Assembly: GCA_017958465.1 (NCBI GenBank)
Contig: JAGDCQ010000141.1
Location: 1 to 16,699, forward strand
DNA: 16,699 bases
Direction of reading: 5' to 3'
Origin: Lachnospiraceae bacterium
Lineage (GTDB): Bacteria; Bacillota; Clostridia; Lachnospirales; Lachnospiraceae
Shown: positions 7,357 through 14,923 of the stretch, piece after piece
Layout of the letters: each line of letters opens with the position of its first letter
How positions within the stretch are numbered: the first letter of the stretch is position 1
The notes under the pieces: model-generated
Told to the model about the DNA's origin: nothing
Seen by the model: only the letters and a program-made list of their open reading frames with translations
Databases searched by the model: none
Program-made: the position numbers and the translations under genes

Positions 7357-8061
7357 ATGGTAAACATCGCTATCGTGGAAGACGAACAAAAGCATACAGA
7401 AATCCTTGAGGAATATCTGAAAAGGTATGCAGAGGAGCACAAGACCGTTTTTTCCGTGAAAACCTACAAGGACGGTCTCGACATCATCGAGAATTATGAT
7501 TCCGGCTTCGACATAGTGTTCCTCGACATCCAGATGAAGCTGCTGGACGGCATGTCTGCGGCAAAAAAGATAAGAGAATGCGACCAGAGCGTTATCCTGA
7601 TATTCATCACCTCCACTGTCCAGTATGCGGTGCAGGGGTACCAGGTGGACGCACTCGGGTACGTCCTTAAGCCTGTATCCTACGTTCAGTTTGTCCAGCT
7701 TGTGGATAAAGCCATGGGCAAAGTAGAACAGAAGAACAAGAAAAACTACATAACTTTTTCCACCTCGGATCGTCAGGTAAAGCTGGATTGCTCCCAGGTG
7801 ACATATATCGAGAGCAAGCGGAATAACGTGATCATACACACCAGGGATGAGAGTTTTCTCACGCTCGGGCCCTTGAAAAAATACCTGGAGATGCTCATGC
7901 CTTTTGGCTTTTCCCAGTGCCACAGTGCTTATGTTGTAAACCTTGCCTTTGTTTTCACCGTCGACCGGGATGATGTGGTGCTGGTGGACGATATACGGGT
8001 GCCTCTAAGCCGGGCACGCAGAAAAGAGTTCATGACCGAACTCACGGAGGGGATCTTATGA
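7357..8061 (+). CDS. LytTR-family response regulator (AgrA/LytR-like)
   Basis: DNA-binding response regulator of a two-component system, 234 residues. The receiver domain (about 2-120) has the acidic pair Glu8-Asp9, the phospho-acceptor Asp57 in FLDIQM, Thr85 and Lys105 in VLKP, so all phosphorylation residues are present. The LytTR DNA-binding domain (about 130-231) shows YIESKRNNVIIH (150-161), CHSAYVVNL (188-196) and PLSRARRKEF (216-225), as in AgrA, LytR and VirR regulators that bind direct repeats. It overlaps the sensor kinase start by four bases (ATGA), so the pair is co-translated and almost certainly cognate. Targets are not shown; the flanking glycosidase genes are plausible ones. 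Confidence 0.95.
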   Translation: MVNIAIVEDEQKHTEILEEYLKRYAEEHKTVFSVKTYKDGLDIIENYDSGFDIVFLDIQMKLLDGMSAAKKIRECDQSVILIFITSTVQYAVQGYQVDALGYVLKPVSYVQFVQLVDKAMGKVEQKNKKNYITFSTSDRQVKLDCSQVTYIESKRNNVIIHTRDESFLTLGPLKKYLEMLMPFGFSQCHSAYVVNLAFVFTVDRDDVVLVDDIRVPLSRARRKEFMTELTEGIL

Positions 8062-9389
8062 CCTTCATGGAGCTTTTGACACCTGATAATATAATGGACA
8101 CACCCCGCCTTTTTACCGGCCTTGCCGAGTGGGGGGCAGTAATGGTGTGCTTCCTTGTACACAAACGCAAGAAGAACGGGCCGCTATTTGTGTTACTTTG
8201 CGTCCTTTTCTGCCTGCTTCAGACGCTTTTCCAGATAACAGCGGGCTTTTCGCCCATTTCACTCTGGATCCCGAACATGATGATCGCAGTGGGGATCATG
8301 TATTTCGAGATACTGTTCATTGTTAATGCGACGCCGCTCGAGTGCGGGTTCTACACCATCCAGGCCTTTTTGCTTGCGGAGTTTTCCGCATCCCTTTACA
8401 GGCAGCTCTACGTCTGGTATGCGCTTGCGCTAAAGCCTTCCTACGTGCTTTCCTTTGTTTTCATGGTTGTTATCTATGCTACAGTTTTCATGATAAGCTA
8501 CCAGATCAACAAGAAAAACGTGGATCAGGATGTGCCGCTGGAGATCAGCGCGGGAGACTTCTTCTCGGCTGTGGCAACAGGTATCGGCGCCTTTTCCCTC
8601 TCAAACCTGAGCTTCATCTGGACAAACACTCCTTTTTCGGCAGAGCCCAGCAATGTATTGTATGTCAGGACCCTTGTGGACCTTGGAGGCGTGCTGATGC
8701 TCCTCTCCCAGAAGGACAGGATCTACGAAAGCACGGTCTTCAGTCAGAACTTCGCAATAAACCAGCTTTTCAGGCGTCAATACGAGCAATATAAGCTGTC
8801 GGTGGAAAACTCGGAGATGCTACGAAAGGAAATGCACGACTTAAAGCACTACCTTATAGCACTTAAGAATGAGACCAGCCCCGAGAAAAAGCAGGAGTAC
8901 CTTGATGAACTGGAACAGGAGATAGCGATCCAGGAATCCTTCCAGAACACCGGCAACCAGGTGCTGGACGTTATCCTTACAAATAAGAGCCTCCAGTGCA
9001 GAAAGAGCGGGATCACCTTCAAAGCCATGGTGGACGGCAATATCCTTACATTCATGCATGTCAAGGATATATGCGCGCTGTTTGGTAACCTCCTTGACAA
9101 CGCTATCGAAGCGACCCAGCAGATAGCGTCCCAGGACAACAAACTGATCACGCTTTCCGTAAAGCAGAAGAACAATTTTGTTGTGGTGGAGTGTATCAAC
9201 TGCTGCGAGCAGCAGGTTGCGATCCACGCCGGGGAGGACCTTCCCAAGACCACCAAAAACGACAAGCAAAACCACGGTTTCGGCTTAAAGAGTATCCGGA
9301 GGATAGCCGAAAAGTATAACGGCTCTATGACTTTTACACAGGAAAAGAACTGGGTGACCATAAAAGTCCTGCTCACGAACAACGGCTGA
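8058..9389 (+). CDS. GHKL-type sensor histidine kinase (AgrC/ComD-like)
   Basis: Membrane sensor kinase of 443 residues. The N-terminal half is very hydrophobic, with about six membrane segments between residues 19 and 218 and only short loops, so sensing is probably within or at the membrane. A helical linker (about 225-258) leads to the phospho-acceptor His260 in MHDLKHYL, then the ATPase domain with N-box residues Asn344 and Asn348 (LFGNLLDNAIEA) and the G-box HGFGLKSI (406-413). This is the HATPase_c_5 layout of AgrC, ComD and related kinases, which often sense peptides. No AgrB/AgrD-like gene or short peptide gene is visible in this window, so the signal is unknown. The start at 8058 has GGAGGGG upstream (8046-8052) and overlaps the regulator stop. 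A strong terminator follows at 9428. Confidence 0.94.
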   Translation: MTFMELLTPDNIMDTPRLFTGLAEWGAVMVCFLVHKRKKNGPLFVLLCVLFCLLQTLFQITAGFSPISLWIPNMMIAVGIMYFEILFIVNATPLECGFYTIQAFLLAEFSASLYRQLYVWYALALKPSYVLSFVFMVVIYATVFMISYQINKKNVDQDVPLEISAGDFFSAVATGIGAFSLSNLSFIWTNTPFSAEPSNVLYVRTLVDLGGVLMLLSQKDRIYESTVFSQNFAINQLFRRQYEQYKLSVENSEMLRKEMHDLKHYLIALKNETSPEKKQEYLDELEQEIAIQESFQNTGNQVLDVILTNKSLQCRKSGITFKAMVDGNILTFMHVKDICALFGNLLDNAIEATQQIASQDNKLITLSVKQKNNFVVVECINCCEQQVAIHAGEDLPKTTKNDKQNHGFGLKSIRRIAEKYNGSMTFTQEKNWVTIKVLLTNNG

Positions 9390-9427
9390 AAGGGATTTTT
9401 GGTGACCAAATAGCCGAATGTCCCGAT

Positions 9428-9467
9428 AAAAGTACGTTTTGTCCTTGAAACGTACTTTTTTTTATTT
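9428..9467 (+). terminator. Strong terminator after the two-component operon
   Basis: A perfect 12-bp stem, AAAAGTACGTTT (9428-9439) with AAACGTACTTTT (9448-9459), an 8-base loop and a run of T up to 9463. It lies 39 bases after the kinase stop codon. As it begins with A and ends with T it could also act on leftward transcripts, but none is expected here. Confidence 0.92.
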
Positions 9468-9471
9468 TCTC

Positions 9472-9480
9472 TGCTATAGT
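9472..9480 (+). promoter_or_regulatory. Possible extended -10 promoter for the GtrA/GH3 operon
   Basis: TGCTATAGT fits an extended -10 element (TGn plus TATAGT at 9475-9480). It sits just after the terminator and 38 bases before the GtrA start. No good -35 is present because the terminator T tract fills that position. Placement makes it the best promoter candidate. Confidence 0.5.
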
Positions 9481-9507
9481 AGGATCAACAAAAAGAGTTT
9501 TTGTTAC

Positions 9508-9513
9508 GGAGGA
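9508..9513 (+). promoter_or_regulatory. Ribosome binding site of the GtrA-like gene
   Basis: GGAGGA, five bases before ATG 9519. It excludes the in-frame TTG at 9501, which lies upstream of the site. Confidence 0.85.
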
Positions 9514-9518
9514 TAAGT

Positions 9519-10109
9519 ATGAAAAAATTTTGGGAGAGGACCTGGGGAGCATTTGCCGGAAAACATCCCAAGGCCGCAAAATGGATAAGAGAAGGCGGAC
9601 TTTTTGTAATAGTATCAAACCTTATAACTGTATTTAAGCTTTTGCTGCTGATATTCCTTCCCGCAGCCTTTGGCTTTATAGGCAACAAGGCCTTCGGGTT
9701 CCCGGGGATCGAGATAACCATGTTCGGTCACACCTTCCCCTGGTACATCATAGGCTACGGCCCGGACGAGGGCGGCGCCGCTTATTTCGTGGCGTATATG
9801 ATCGCCATGGTGGTAGGAGAAGTGATCAACTTCTTTATCCAGAAGTACTTCGTGTTCAGAAATTACGATAAGATCGGAAAACAGGCGCTTGTTTACGTTA
9901 TAGCCTTTATCTTCATCACCTGTATCGTAAATTCTGTGAACTGCATCTGGAAGGGCGGCATCACATATGCCATCCCCGAAAACCTTGCGTGGTTAAAGGA
10001 AATAGGTACAACGGTTCTTAACGGCGGCGTATCCATGGTGGTATTCTTCTTTGTTAACAAGTGGATCTTCCCGGAAACCAAGAGACCCGTGGTTGAAACC
10101 GCGGAGTGA
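9519..10109 (+). CDS. GtrA-like multi-pass membrane protein
   Basis: 196 residues with about four membrane segments (about 26-53, 87-108, 122-141 and 162-181). The segment GEVINFFIQKYFVFRN (100-115) and the last-helix ending FFFVNKWIF (176-184) match the NF-x-x-x-K/R-x-F-x-F/W-R pattern of the GtrA family. These proteins are thought to help move lipid-linked sugars across membranes or aid cell-envelope glycosylation. The N-terminus is basic and aromatic, and an insert of about 30 residues (about 54-86) between helices 1 and 2 is longer than in small GtrA proteins. The cytoplasmic GH3 gene follows 22 bases after the stop, so they are probably co-transcribed. The family call is fairly firm; the sugar or lipid partner is unknown. 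Confidence 0.8.
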   Translation: MKKFWERTWGAFAGKHPKAAKWIREGGLFVIVSNLITVFKLLLLIFLPAAFGFIGNKAFGFPGIEITMFGHTFPWYIIGYGPDEGGAAYFVAYMIAMVVGEVINFFIQKYFVFRNYDKIGKQALVYVIAFIFITCIVNSVNCIWKGGITYAIPENLAWLKEIGTTVLNGGVSMVVFFFVNKWIFPETKRPVVETAE

Positions 10110-10131
10110 AATAATCCTTAGGAGAATCAAT

Positions 10132-12543
10132 ATGACTGCAAAAGAAGTGATAAGTCAGCTGACAGTCGAAGAAAAATGCGCACTCCTTTCCGGTAAAAAC
10201 GAATGGATGAGCCGCGATATAAAAAGACTTGGCATTCAGAGCATAGTTTTTTCCGACGGCCCTCACGGCCTCAGAAAACAGGGTGAAACAGGAGACCACC
10301 TGGGTCTCGGAAAGTCCCTTCCGGCTACCTGCTTTCCCACAGCTGCGACGGTAGCATCCTCCTGGGATAAAGAGCTTGCCGTGGAAATAGGCGAAGCTCT
10401 CGGCCAGGAAGCCAACGCACAGGGTGTAAACGTGCTCCTTGGGCCCGGTCTTAACATAAAGAGAAGTCCCCTCTGCGGAAGGAACTTTGAATACTTTTCG
10501 GAGGATCCCTACCTTGCGGGCAAAATGGCGGCAGGGTATATAAAAGGGATCCAGAAAAAAGGCGTTTACGCCTGCCCCAAGCACTTTGCCGTGAACTCCA
10601 GGGAATATCGCAGAATGGCTATGAATGCGGTAGTTGACGAAAGAACTCTGCGTGAGATCTATCTTACCGCCTTCGAGATCGCAGTGCAGGAAGGCGGAGC
10701 TTTAGCTATCATGTCTTCCTACAACAGTGTTAACGGTGACTATGCCAACGAAAACAACCACCTCCTCAAAGAGATCTTGAGGGATGAGTGGGGCTTTAAC
10801 GGTCTTGTGGTAACGGACTGGGGCGGCAGCAATGATCATGTTGAGGGCGTAAAAGCCTGCTCAAACGTGGAGATGCCCACACCCGGCCTTGGACCTGCAA
10901 GGGAGCTTTTGAAGGCTCTTGACGAGGGCAGGATCACTGAGGCACAGATAGATGCTGCGGTCACACCTGTGATAGAGGCTGCTCTTTTTGCTTCCGAACA
11001 GAAGAGGGAAGACGGCATCAGGGAAAAAGAACATCATGATCTTGCAAGGAAAGCGGCGGAAAAGAGCGCAGTCCTTTTAAAGAACGATGATTCCATCCTC
11101 CCTTTAAGGAAGGGCACAAAGGTAGCTGTTATCGGTGATTTTGCATTTACGCCAAGATACCAGGGCGCAGGCTCCTCTGTAGTAAATGCCACAAAGGTTG
11201 AAAGTATAGCGGAGATCATCGAAGGCTATCCTGTTGAAGTTGTGGGAATGGCAAGAGGCTACGTGCGCACAGGCAAGAAACCGGACAGGGAAACTTACGG
11301 GCAGGCCCTTGAACTTGCGAAAAAGGCCGATGTAGTGCTTTATTTCTTCGGTCTTGACGAGATAAGCGAGACAGAGGGTGCGGACAGGCTTCATATGCGC
11401 ATTCCGTCCATCCAGACAGAGCTTCTTGAGGATCTTTACAAAGTTAATCAGAAAATAGTTGGTGTACTCAGCGCGGGAAGCGCTGTGGAAACCCCTTGGA
11501 TAGGCAACTGCAAAGCCCTCCTAAACGGCCTTCTTACAGGGCAGGCCGGCGGAAGTGCCATAATGAACATACTTACCGGAAAGGTAAACCCTTCCGGAAA
11601 GCTGGCGGAAAGCTGGCCGGTAACGTATGACGATTGCTCTGTTGTCAACTATTCAGGCACTGAAACAACGAACCTTGAATACAGGGAAGGTGTTTTCATA
11701 GGATACAGGTACTACGAGAAGGCAGGAGTGACCGTAAGGTTCCCCTTCGGGTTTGGTCTCGGTTACTCCGCTTTCCGGTACGATGATCTTCAGGTCGACG
11801 CCTTTGGCGTGAATGTAAAAGTCACAAACACGGGTGAATATGACGGCGAGGAAGTTGTCCAGATGTACGTGGGACTGAAGGACTCAAAGCTCATAAGGCC
11901 CGTGAAAGAGCTGAAAGGCTTTGAAAAAGTAAGCCTTAAGGCAGGCGAGACAAAAACCGTAAGGATCCCCTTTGACGGTAAGACCTTCAGGTTCTTTAAT
12001 GCAAAGTCAAACGCCTGGGAGACCGAGGACGGTATCTATGAGATATTTGTCGGACCTTCCTCTAGGACTGTTGCCCTTTCGGGCACTATAGAATTAAAGG
12101 GCTCTATGACGGAGGTACCTTACGACCTTGCAAAGCTCCCGTCCTACGCTTCGGGCAGGATAACCGATGTTTCGGCAGAAGAGTTCAAGATCCTCTACGG
12201 AGCCGAGCTTCCGGTGGAGCACACAGGTGAATTAAGGCTAAACGATCCCTTCTGTAAGATGGGTACTGCAAAGTCTGCGGTCTTCCGCCTGGTTTACAGG
12301 ATACTTAAGAAAAACGTTGAAAAGGCGGAGGCCAAGGGCACTCCGGACCTGAACTCGCTGTTTATCTACAACATGCCTGTGCGGGCTCTCAGCAAAATGG
12401 CCGGTAATTTCGTCTCTATGGAGATGTGCGAGGCCATAGTTACAATGGCAAACGGACACTTCTTTAAGGGCCTTGGCAGAGTGATAGCCGGGTTCTTCAG
12501 GAACAGACGTGAAAACAGAAAGTATGAATCTCTCCTCAAATAA
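10132..12543 (+). CDS. Cytoplasmic GH3 beta-glycosidase, normal domain order
   Basis: 803-residue family 3 glycoside hydrolase, probably a beta-glucosidase. There is no signal peptide or membrane helix, so it should act inside the cell on imported oligosaccharides or glycosides. Order is the usual one. The TIM barrel (about 10-285) has FSDGPHG (Asp42), GRNFEYFSEDP (116-126), PKHF (149-152) and the nucleophile Asp229 in VVTDW. The alpha/beta sandwich (about 310-500) holds the acid/base Glu415 in SETEGADR. Then come PFGFGLGYS (538-546), a fibronectin-III-like domain (about 555-645) and an extension of about 140 residues ending in FIYNMPVRALSKM (744-756) and NGHFFKGLGR (774-783). Such a tail occurs in other clostridial cytoplasmic GH3 enzymes as far as I recall. 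The start is set by AGGAG (10120-10124), seven bases before the ATG. It ends in tandem TAA codons before a strong terminator. Confidence 0.95.
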   Translation: MTAKEVISQLTVEEKCALLSGKNEWMSRDIKRLGIQSIVFSDGPHGLRKQGETGDHLGLGKSLPATCFPTAATVASSWDKELAVEIGEALGQEANAQGVNVLLGPGLNIKRSPLCGRNFEYFSEDPYLAGKMAAGYIKGIQKKGVYACPKHFAVNSREYRRMAMNAVVDERTLREIYLTAFEIAVQEGGALAIMSSYNSVNGDYANENNHLLKEILRDEWGFNGLVVTDWGGSNDHVEGVKACSNVEMPTPGLGPARELLKALDEGRITEAQIDAAVTPVIEAALFASEQKREDGIREKEHHDLARKAAEKSAVLLKNDDSILPLRKGTKVAVIGDFAFTPRYQGAGSSVVNATKVESIAEIIEGYPVEVVGMARGYVRTGKKPDRETYGQALELAKKADVVLYFFGLDEISETEGADRLHMRIPSIQTELLEDLYKVNQKIVGVLSAGSAVETPWIGNCKALLNGLLTGQAGGSAIMNILTGKVNPSGKLAESWPVTYDDCSVVNYSGTETTNLEYREGVFIGYRYYEKAGVTVRFPFGFGLGYSAFRYDDLQVDAFGVNVKVTNTGEYDGEEVVQMYVGLKDSKLIRPVKELKGFEKVSLKAGETKTVRIPFDGKTFRFFNAKSNAWETEDGIYEIFVGPSSRTVALSGTIELKGSMTEVPYDLAKLPSYASGRITDVSAEEFKILYGAELPVEHTGELRLNDPFCKMGTAKSAVFRLVYRILKKNVEKAEAKGTPDLNSLFIYNMPVRALSKMAGNFVSMEMCEAIVTMANGHFFKGLGRVIAGFFRNRRENRKYESLLK

Positions 12544-12550
12544 TAAAACG

Positions 12551-12591
12551 GAACAGTTCCCGGGTCCTCCTACCCGGGAACTGTTCTTTTT
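12551..12591. terminator. Bidirectional terminator between convergent genes
   Basis: A perfect 15-bp stem (12551-12565 with 12572-12586), GC-rich at its centre, with a 6-base loop CCTCCT. TTTTT follows on the plus strand. On the minus strand the stem is followed by CGTTTTATTA. It lies 7 bases after the GH3 stop and 19 bases beyond the 3' end of the leftward methyltransferase gene, so it can serve both. Confidence 0.95.
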
Positions 12592-12610
12592 AGATGCATA
12601 AGCGCGATGT

Positions 12611-13771
12611 TTACTTTTCATTGGGCTCCTGGGCCTGCTTTTTTGGCTTTGGCCCGGGGAACTGGTAGTAGTAGGTCTTTATCATGCCGTTATAGAGCTT
12701 CCTGTTCTTTGCCGCTTTCCTGCCAATGGCGTTTTCAGCTTCTTCGTAGGAAGTGATAAGATAGAAGGACCAGGTGTCAAGCCTCTTCATGGCCTCGCCT
12801 ATCTCCGCGTAAAGCGGCTTCAACGCCTCTTTTTCCTCAAGCCTTTCGCCGTAGGGAGGGTTGGTGATCACAAAACCGTAATCACCTTCATGGTTAAGCT
12901 CCTTTACAGGACGCTGCTTTAAGGTGATATATTTGTCCACACCCGCAAGCTTTGCGTTTGCACGGGCAAAGGAGAGCACTTCAGGATCGATGTCATATCC
13001 TTCGATCTGCAGCTTCCTGTCTCTGATCACAAGGTCGTTGGCCTCCTCAACAGCCTTATACCAGCACTTCTTCGGAATAAGGTTCTTCCAGGACTCGGCT
13101 GTAAAGGACCGGTTTACACCGGGAGCTATGTTTAGCGCCATAAGGGCGGCTTCTATGGGGAAGGTGCCGCTCCCGCAGAAGGGATCCACAAGGATCCTGT
13201 CCCGGTTCCAGGGAGTGAGCATGATCAGGGCACAAGCAAGGGTCTCGGTAATGGGAGCCTTTGCTGTAAACTTTCTGTAACCACGCTTGTGGAGCGAGTC
13301 TCCTGAGGTGTCGATACCTATCGTGACAATATCTTTTACGATGCTTACCCGGATAGGGTATTCCGCACCTGTTTCCGGGAAGATAGAAGTACCGTATATT
13401 GGCTTAAGCCTTTCAACTATGGCCTTTTTCATGATGGACTGGATGTCGCTTGGGCTGAAAAGCTTGCTTTTCACGGAGTTTGCTTTTGTTACCCAGAACT
13501 TTCCGTCGGCCGGGATGTATTTTTCCCACTCCAGTGCTTTTGTCTTTTCAAAAAGCTCATCAAAGGTCTCGGCCTTGAAACGTCCGGCTTTCAGCAGAAT
13601 ACGTTCGGTGGTGCGAAGGAAGATATTGGCGCGGCACAGGTCGTTTTCATCGCCTGCAAAGGTCACCTTTCCATCCTCAACTTCAGTTATCTCGAGGCCC
13701 AGCTTTTGAAGCTCCATCTTCAATATGGCTTCCATACCGAAATGGCAGGGCGCTATAAATTCAAATCTCAT
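12611..13771 (-). CDS. THUMP-domain class I RNA methyltransferase (RlmL/YpsC type)
   Basis: S-adenosylmethionine-dependent methyltransferase of 386 residues, most likely making N2-methylguanine in 23S rRNA, as in the RlmL/YpsC (COG0116) family. The N-terminal ferredoxin-like plus THUMP region (about 1-165) would bind RNA. The methyltransferase domain shows motif I DPFCGSGT (196-203), an acidic GYDIDP (258-263) and the catalytic NPPYGER (304-310), the signature of enzymes acting on exocyclic amino groups. Length fits the single-domain Firmicutes members and lacks the second (RlmK) domain of the E. coli fusion. The C-terminus is a short polar, Lys/Pro-rich tail. The start at 13771 has GAGGA a few bases upstream, and the upstream hydrolase gene ends only two bases before it, so the two form an operon read leftward. 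Confidence 0.92.
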   Translation of the reverse strand: MRFEFIAPCHFGMEAILKMELQKLGLEITEVEDGKVTFAGDENDLCRANIFLRTTERILLKAGRFKAETFDELFEKTKALEWEKYIPADGKFWVTKANSVKSKLFSPSDIQSIMKKAIVERLKPIYGTSIFPETGAEYPIRVSIVKDIVTIGIDTSGDSLHKRGYRKFTAKAPITETLACALIMLTPWNRDRILVDPFCGSGTFPIEAALMALNIAPGVNRSFTAESWKNLIPKKCWYKAVEEANDLVIRDRKLQIEGYDIDPEVLSFARANAKLAGVDKYITLKQRPVKELNHEGDYGFVITNPPYGERLEEKEALKPLYAEIGEAMKRLDTWSFYLITSYEEAENAIGRKAAKNRKLYNGMIKTYYYQFPGPKPKKQAQEPNEK

Positions 13772-13773
13772 GT

Positions 13774-14748
13774 TTATTCCTCGGCGTTTTCTTCGGAAGA
13801 CTCTGCTTCCACAGCGTCACTGCCGCTCTTTTCAAGGGTTTTGTCGATCCAGCCGGCTATATCCGCCATTATTTCTTTGTTGTTAAGCTCGTTGAGCAGC
13901 TCGTGGCGGCACTCGCTGTAAAGTGTACAGTCAACGTTCTTAAAGCCTGCCTTCTGAAGGGTGGTAACATATGAGATGACGTCTTTTCCATAACTCCCGA
14001 CAGGGTCCATTTCACCGCTGATAACGAAGATGGGCAGGTCTTTCCTGGTCCTCTGGATGCGGGCTAAGTTGGTATCGTTGTCAACAAGGTGCAGGATATC
14101 GTTATACATGCTCGCAGTGCACAGGAAGCCGCAGTAAGGGTCGCCTATGTACTGCCCTACAATGTAACTGTTTCTTGTGAGCCAGTCAAACTGCGTGCGT
14201 TTGTTGAGGTCGTTATAGTACTTGTTGTTGAACATCATTTTATTGAGGAACGGCGAGGGGTGCGTGGCACCAAGCAGGGTCTTTATCAGGCCGGAGACCA
14301 GAAGCCCGGCTTTTGTCACTGCTCTCGGAGCACTGTTCGTACCGCAGATAATAACGCAGTCCATTGTGTCATCATACTGGATAACGTTTCTTGCAAGAAG
14401 AGAGCCCATGCTGTGGCCGAAGAGGATGTTCCTGTCCGAGCGCCCGTTTTTCCTGATGAAATTAAGGATCTCAAGGGCATCAAGGGTTATGACGTTGTAA
14501 CCTTCATTCTTTGCAAAAAAGCCCAGATCCTCAAGCTTTGTGCCTGTTCCATGGCCTCTGTGGTCGTAAAGGTAAACGTCGTAGCCGCAATTGTTAAGAA
14601 ATTCAGCAAATCCTATATATCTGTCGTGGTATTCGGCCATCCCGTGCAGCACAAGGACGTTCCCTTTCGGAGCCTTTGACGCATAATACGGAAAAACAGT
14701 GGTGATATAACCATCTTCCTGCTTTATCTTGATCTCATTCATTAACAT
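13774..14748 (-). CDS. Alpha/beta-hydrolase, lysophospholipase/monoglyceride-lipase type
   Basis: 324-residue serine hydrolase of the Hydrolase_4 (serine aminopeptidase S33) group, probably cleaving a lipid ester such as lysophospholipid or monoacylglycerol; the true substrate is open. Visible motifs are the oxyanion segment LHGMAEY (34-40), YDHRGHG (61-67), the nucleophile Ser113 in GHSMG, Asp248 in GEMDPVG and His282 in CRHELLNE, so the triad is complete. There is no signal peptide, so it is cytoplasmic. The tail (about 307-324) is acidic. The frame is open upstream, but AGGAGG at 14756-14761 lies seven bases before ATG 14748, and a good promoter lies just beyond, so this start is preferred over those further out. 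It is followed after two bases by the rRNA methyltransferase gene; the pairing looks like transcription convenience rather than shared function. Confidence 0.9.
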   Translation of the reverse strand: MLMNEIKIKQEDGYITTVFPYYASKAPKGNVLVLHGMAEYHDRYIGFAEFLNNCGYDVYLYDHRGHGTGTKLEDLGFFAKNEGYNVITLDALEILNFIRKNGRSDRNILFGHSMGSLLARNVIQYDDTMDCVIICGTNSAPRAVTKAGLLVSGLIKTLLGATHPSPFLNKMMFNNKYYNDLNKRTQFDWLTRNSYIVGQYIGDPYCGFLCTASMYNDILHLVDNDTNLARIQRTRKDLPIFVISGEMDPVGSYGKDVISYVTTLQKAGFKNVDCTLYSECRHELLNELNNKEIMADIAGWIDKTLEKSGSDAVEAESSEENAEE

Positions 14749-14755
14749 GGTAAAC

Positions 14756-14761
14756 CCTCCT
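14756..14761 (-). promoter_or_regulatory. Ribosome binding site of the hydrolase gene
   Basis: AGGAGG on the minus strand, seven bases from ATG 14748. It decides the start; an upstream extension of 50 residues in the same frame would run through the promoter at 14784-14812. Confidence 0.88.
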
Positions 14762-14783
14762 ATCATTCTTATTCTCCGAGTCA

Positions 14784-14812
14784 AGTATATCGCGACGGTG
14801 GGTAAATTGCAA
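14784..14812 (-). promoter_or_regulatory. Leftward promoter of the hydrolase/methyltransferase operon
   Basis: On the minus strand TTGCAA (14812-14807), a 17-base spacer and TATACT (14789-14784). Spacing is ideal and the -10 differs from consensus at one base. The start point should lie near 14777, giving a leader of about 30 bases with the ribosome binding site. Confidence 0.8.
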
Positions 14813-14826
14813 GATGTACATAGGCA

Positions 14827-14843
14827 AAGAAGAATTCCTTCTT
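14827..14843. promoter_or_regulatory. Inverted repeat between the divergent promoters
   Basis: AAGAAG-AATTC-CTTCTT, 6-bp arms with a 5-base centre. The right arm overlaps the -35 of the rightward promoter (14842-14847), and it lies upstream of the leftward -35. A repressor or activator could act on both, but no regulator is identified. Confidence 0.35.
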
Positions 14844-14870
14844 GTAATTTTACACCAGATTGTATATAAT
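14842..14870 (+). promoter_or_regulatory. Rightward promoter of the membrane protein/rdgB operon
   Basis: TTGTAA (14842-14847), a 17-base spacer and a perfect TATAAT (14865-14870). It is back to back with the leftward promoter and about 50 bases before the ATG at 14924. Confidence 0.82.
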
Positions 14871-14923
14871 CAAGTATGGAATTGTCCGGGCAGGACAAAA
14901 TAAGTAAAGGGACTTAGGAGTAT

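Noticed and set aside
6823..7923. Long open frame (366 codons) on the minus strand across the esterase end and the response regulator
   Set aside because: It is antisense to two well-supported genes and crosses a terminator. It lacks a ribosome binding site and any domain pattern, and its composition is that of a mirror frame.
8841..9409. Overlapping minus-strand open frames within the kinase gene
   Set aside because: They mirror the conserved ATPase domain and have no independent start signals.
9398..9410. Palindrome TTTGG-TGA-CCAAA after the kinase gene as an operator
   Set aside because: It is short, lies just before a strong terminator and has no promoter next to it; chance is likely.
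14749..14898. Longer N-terminus for the alpha/beta-hydrolase (50 extra residues)
   Set aside because: It would be translated through the leftward promoter and lacks a ribosome binding site, while AGGAGG precedes the ATG at 14748.
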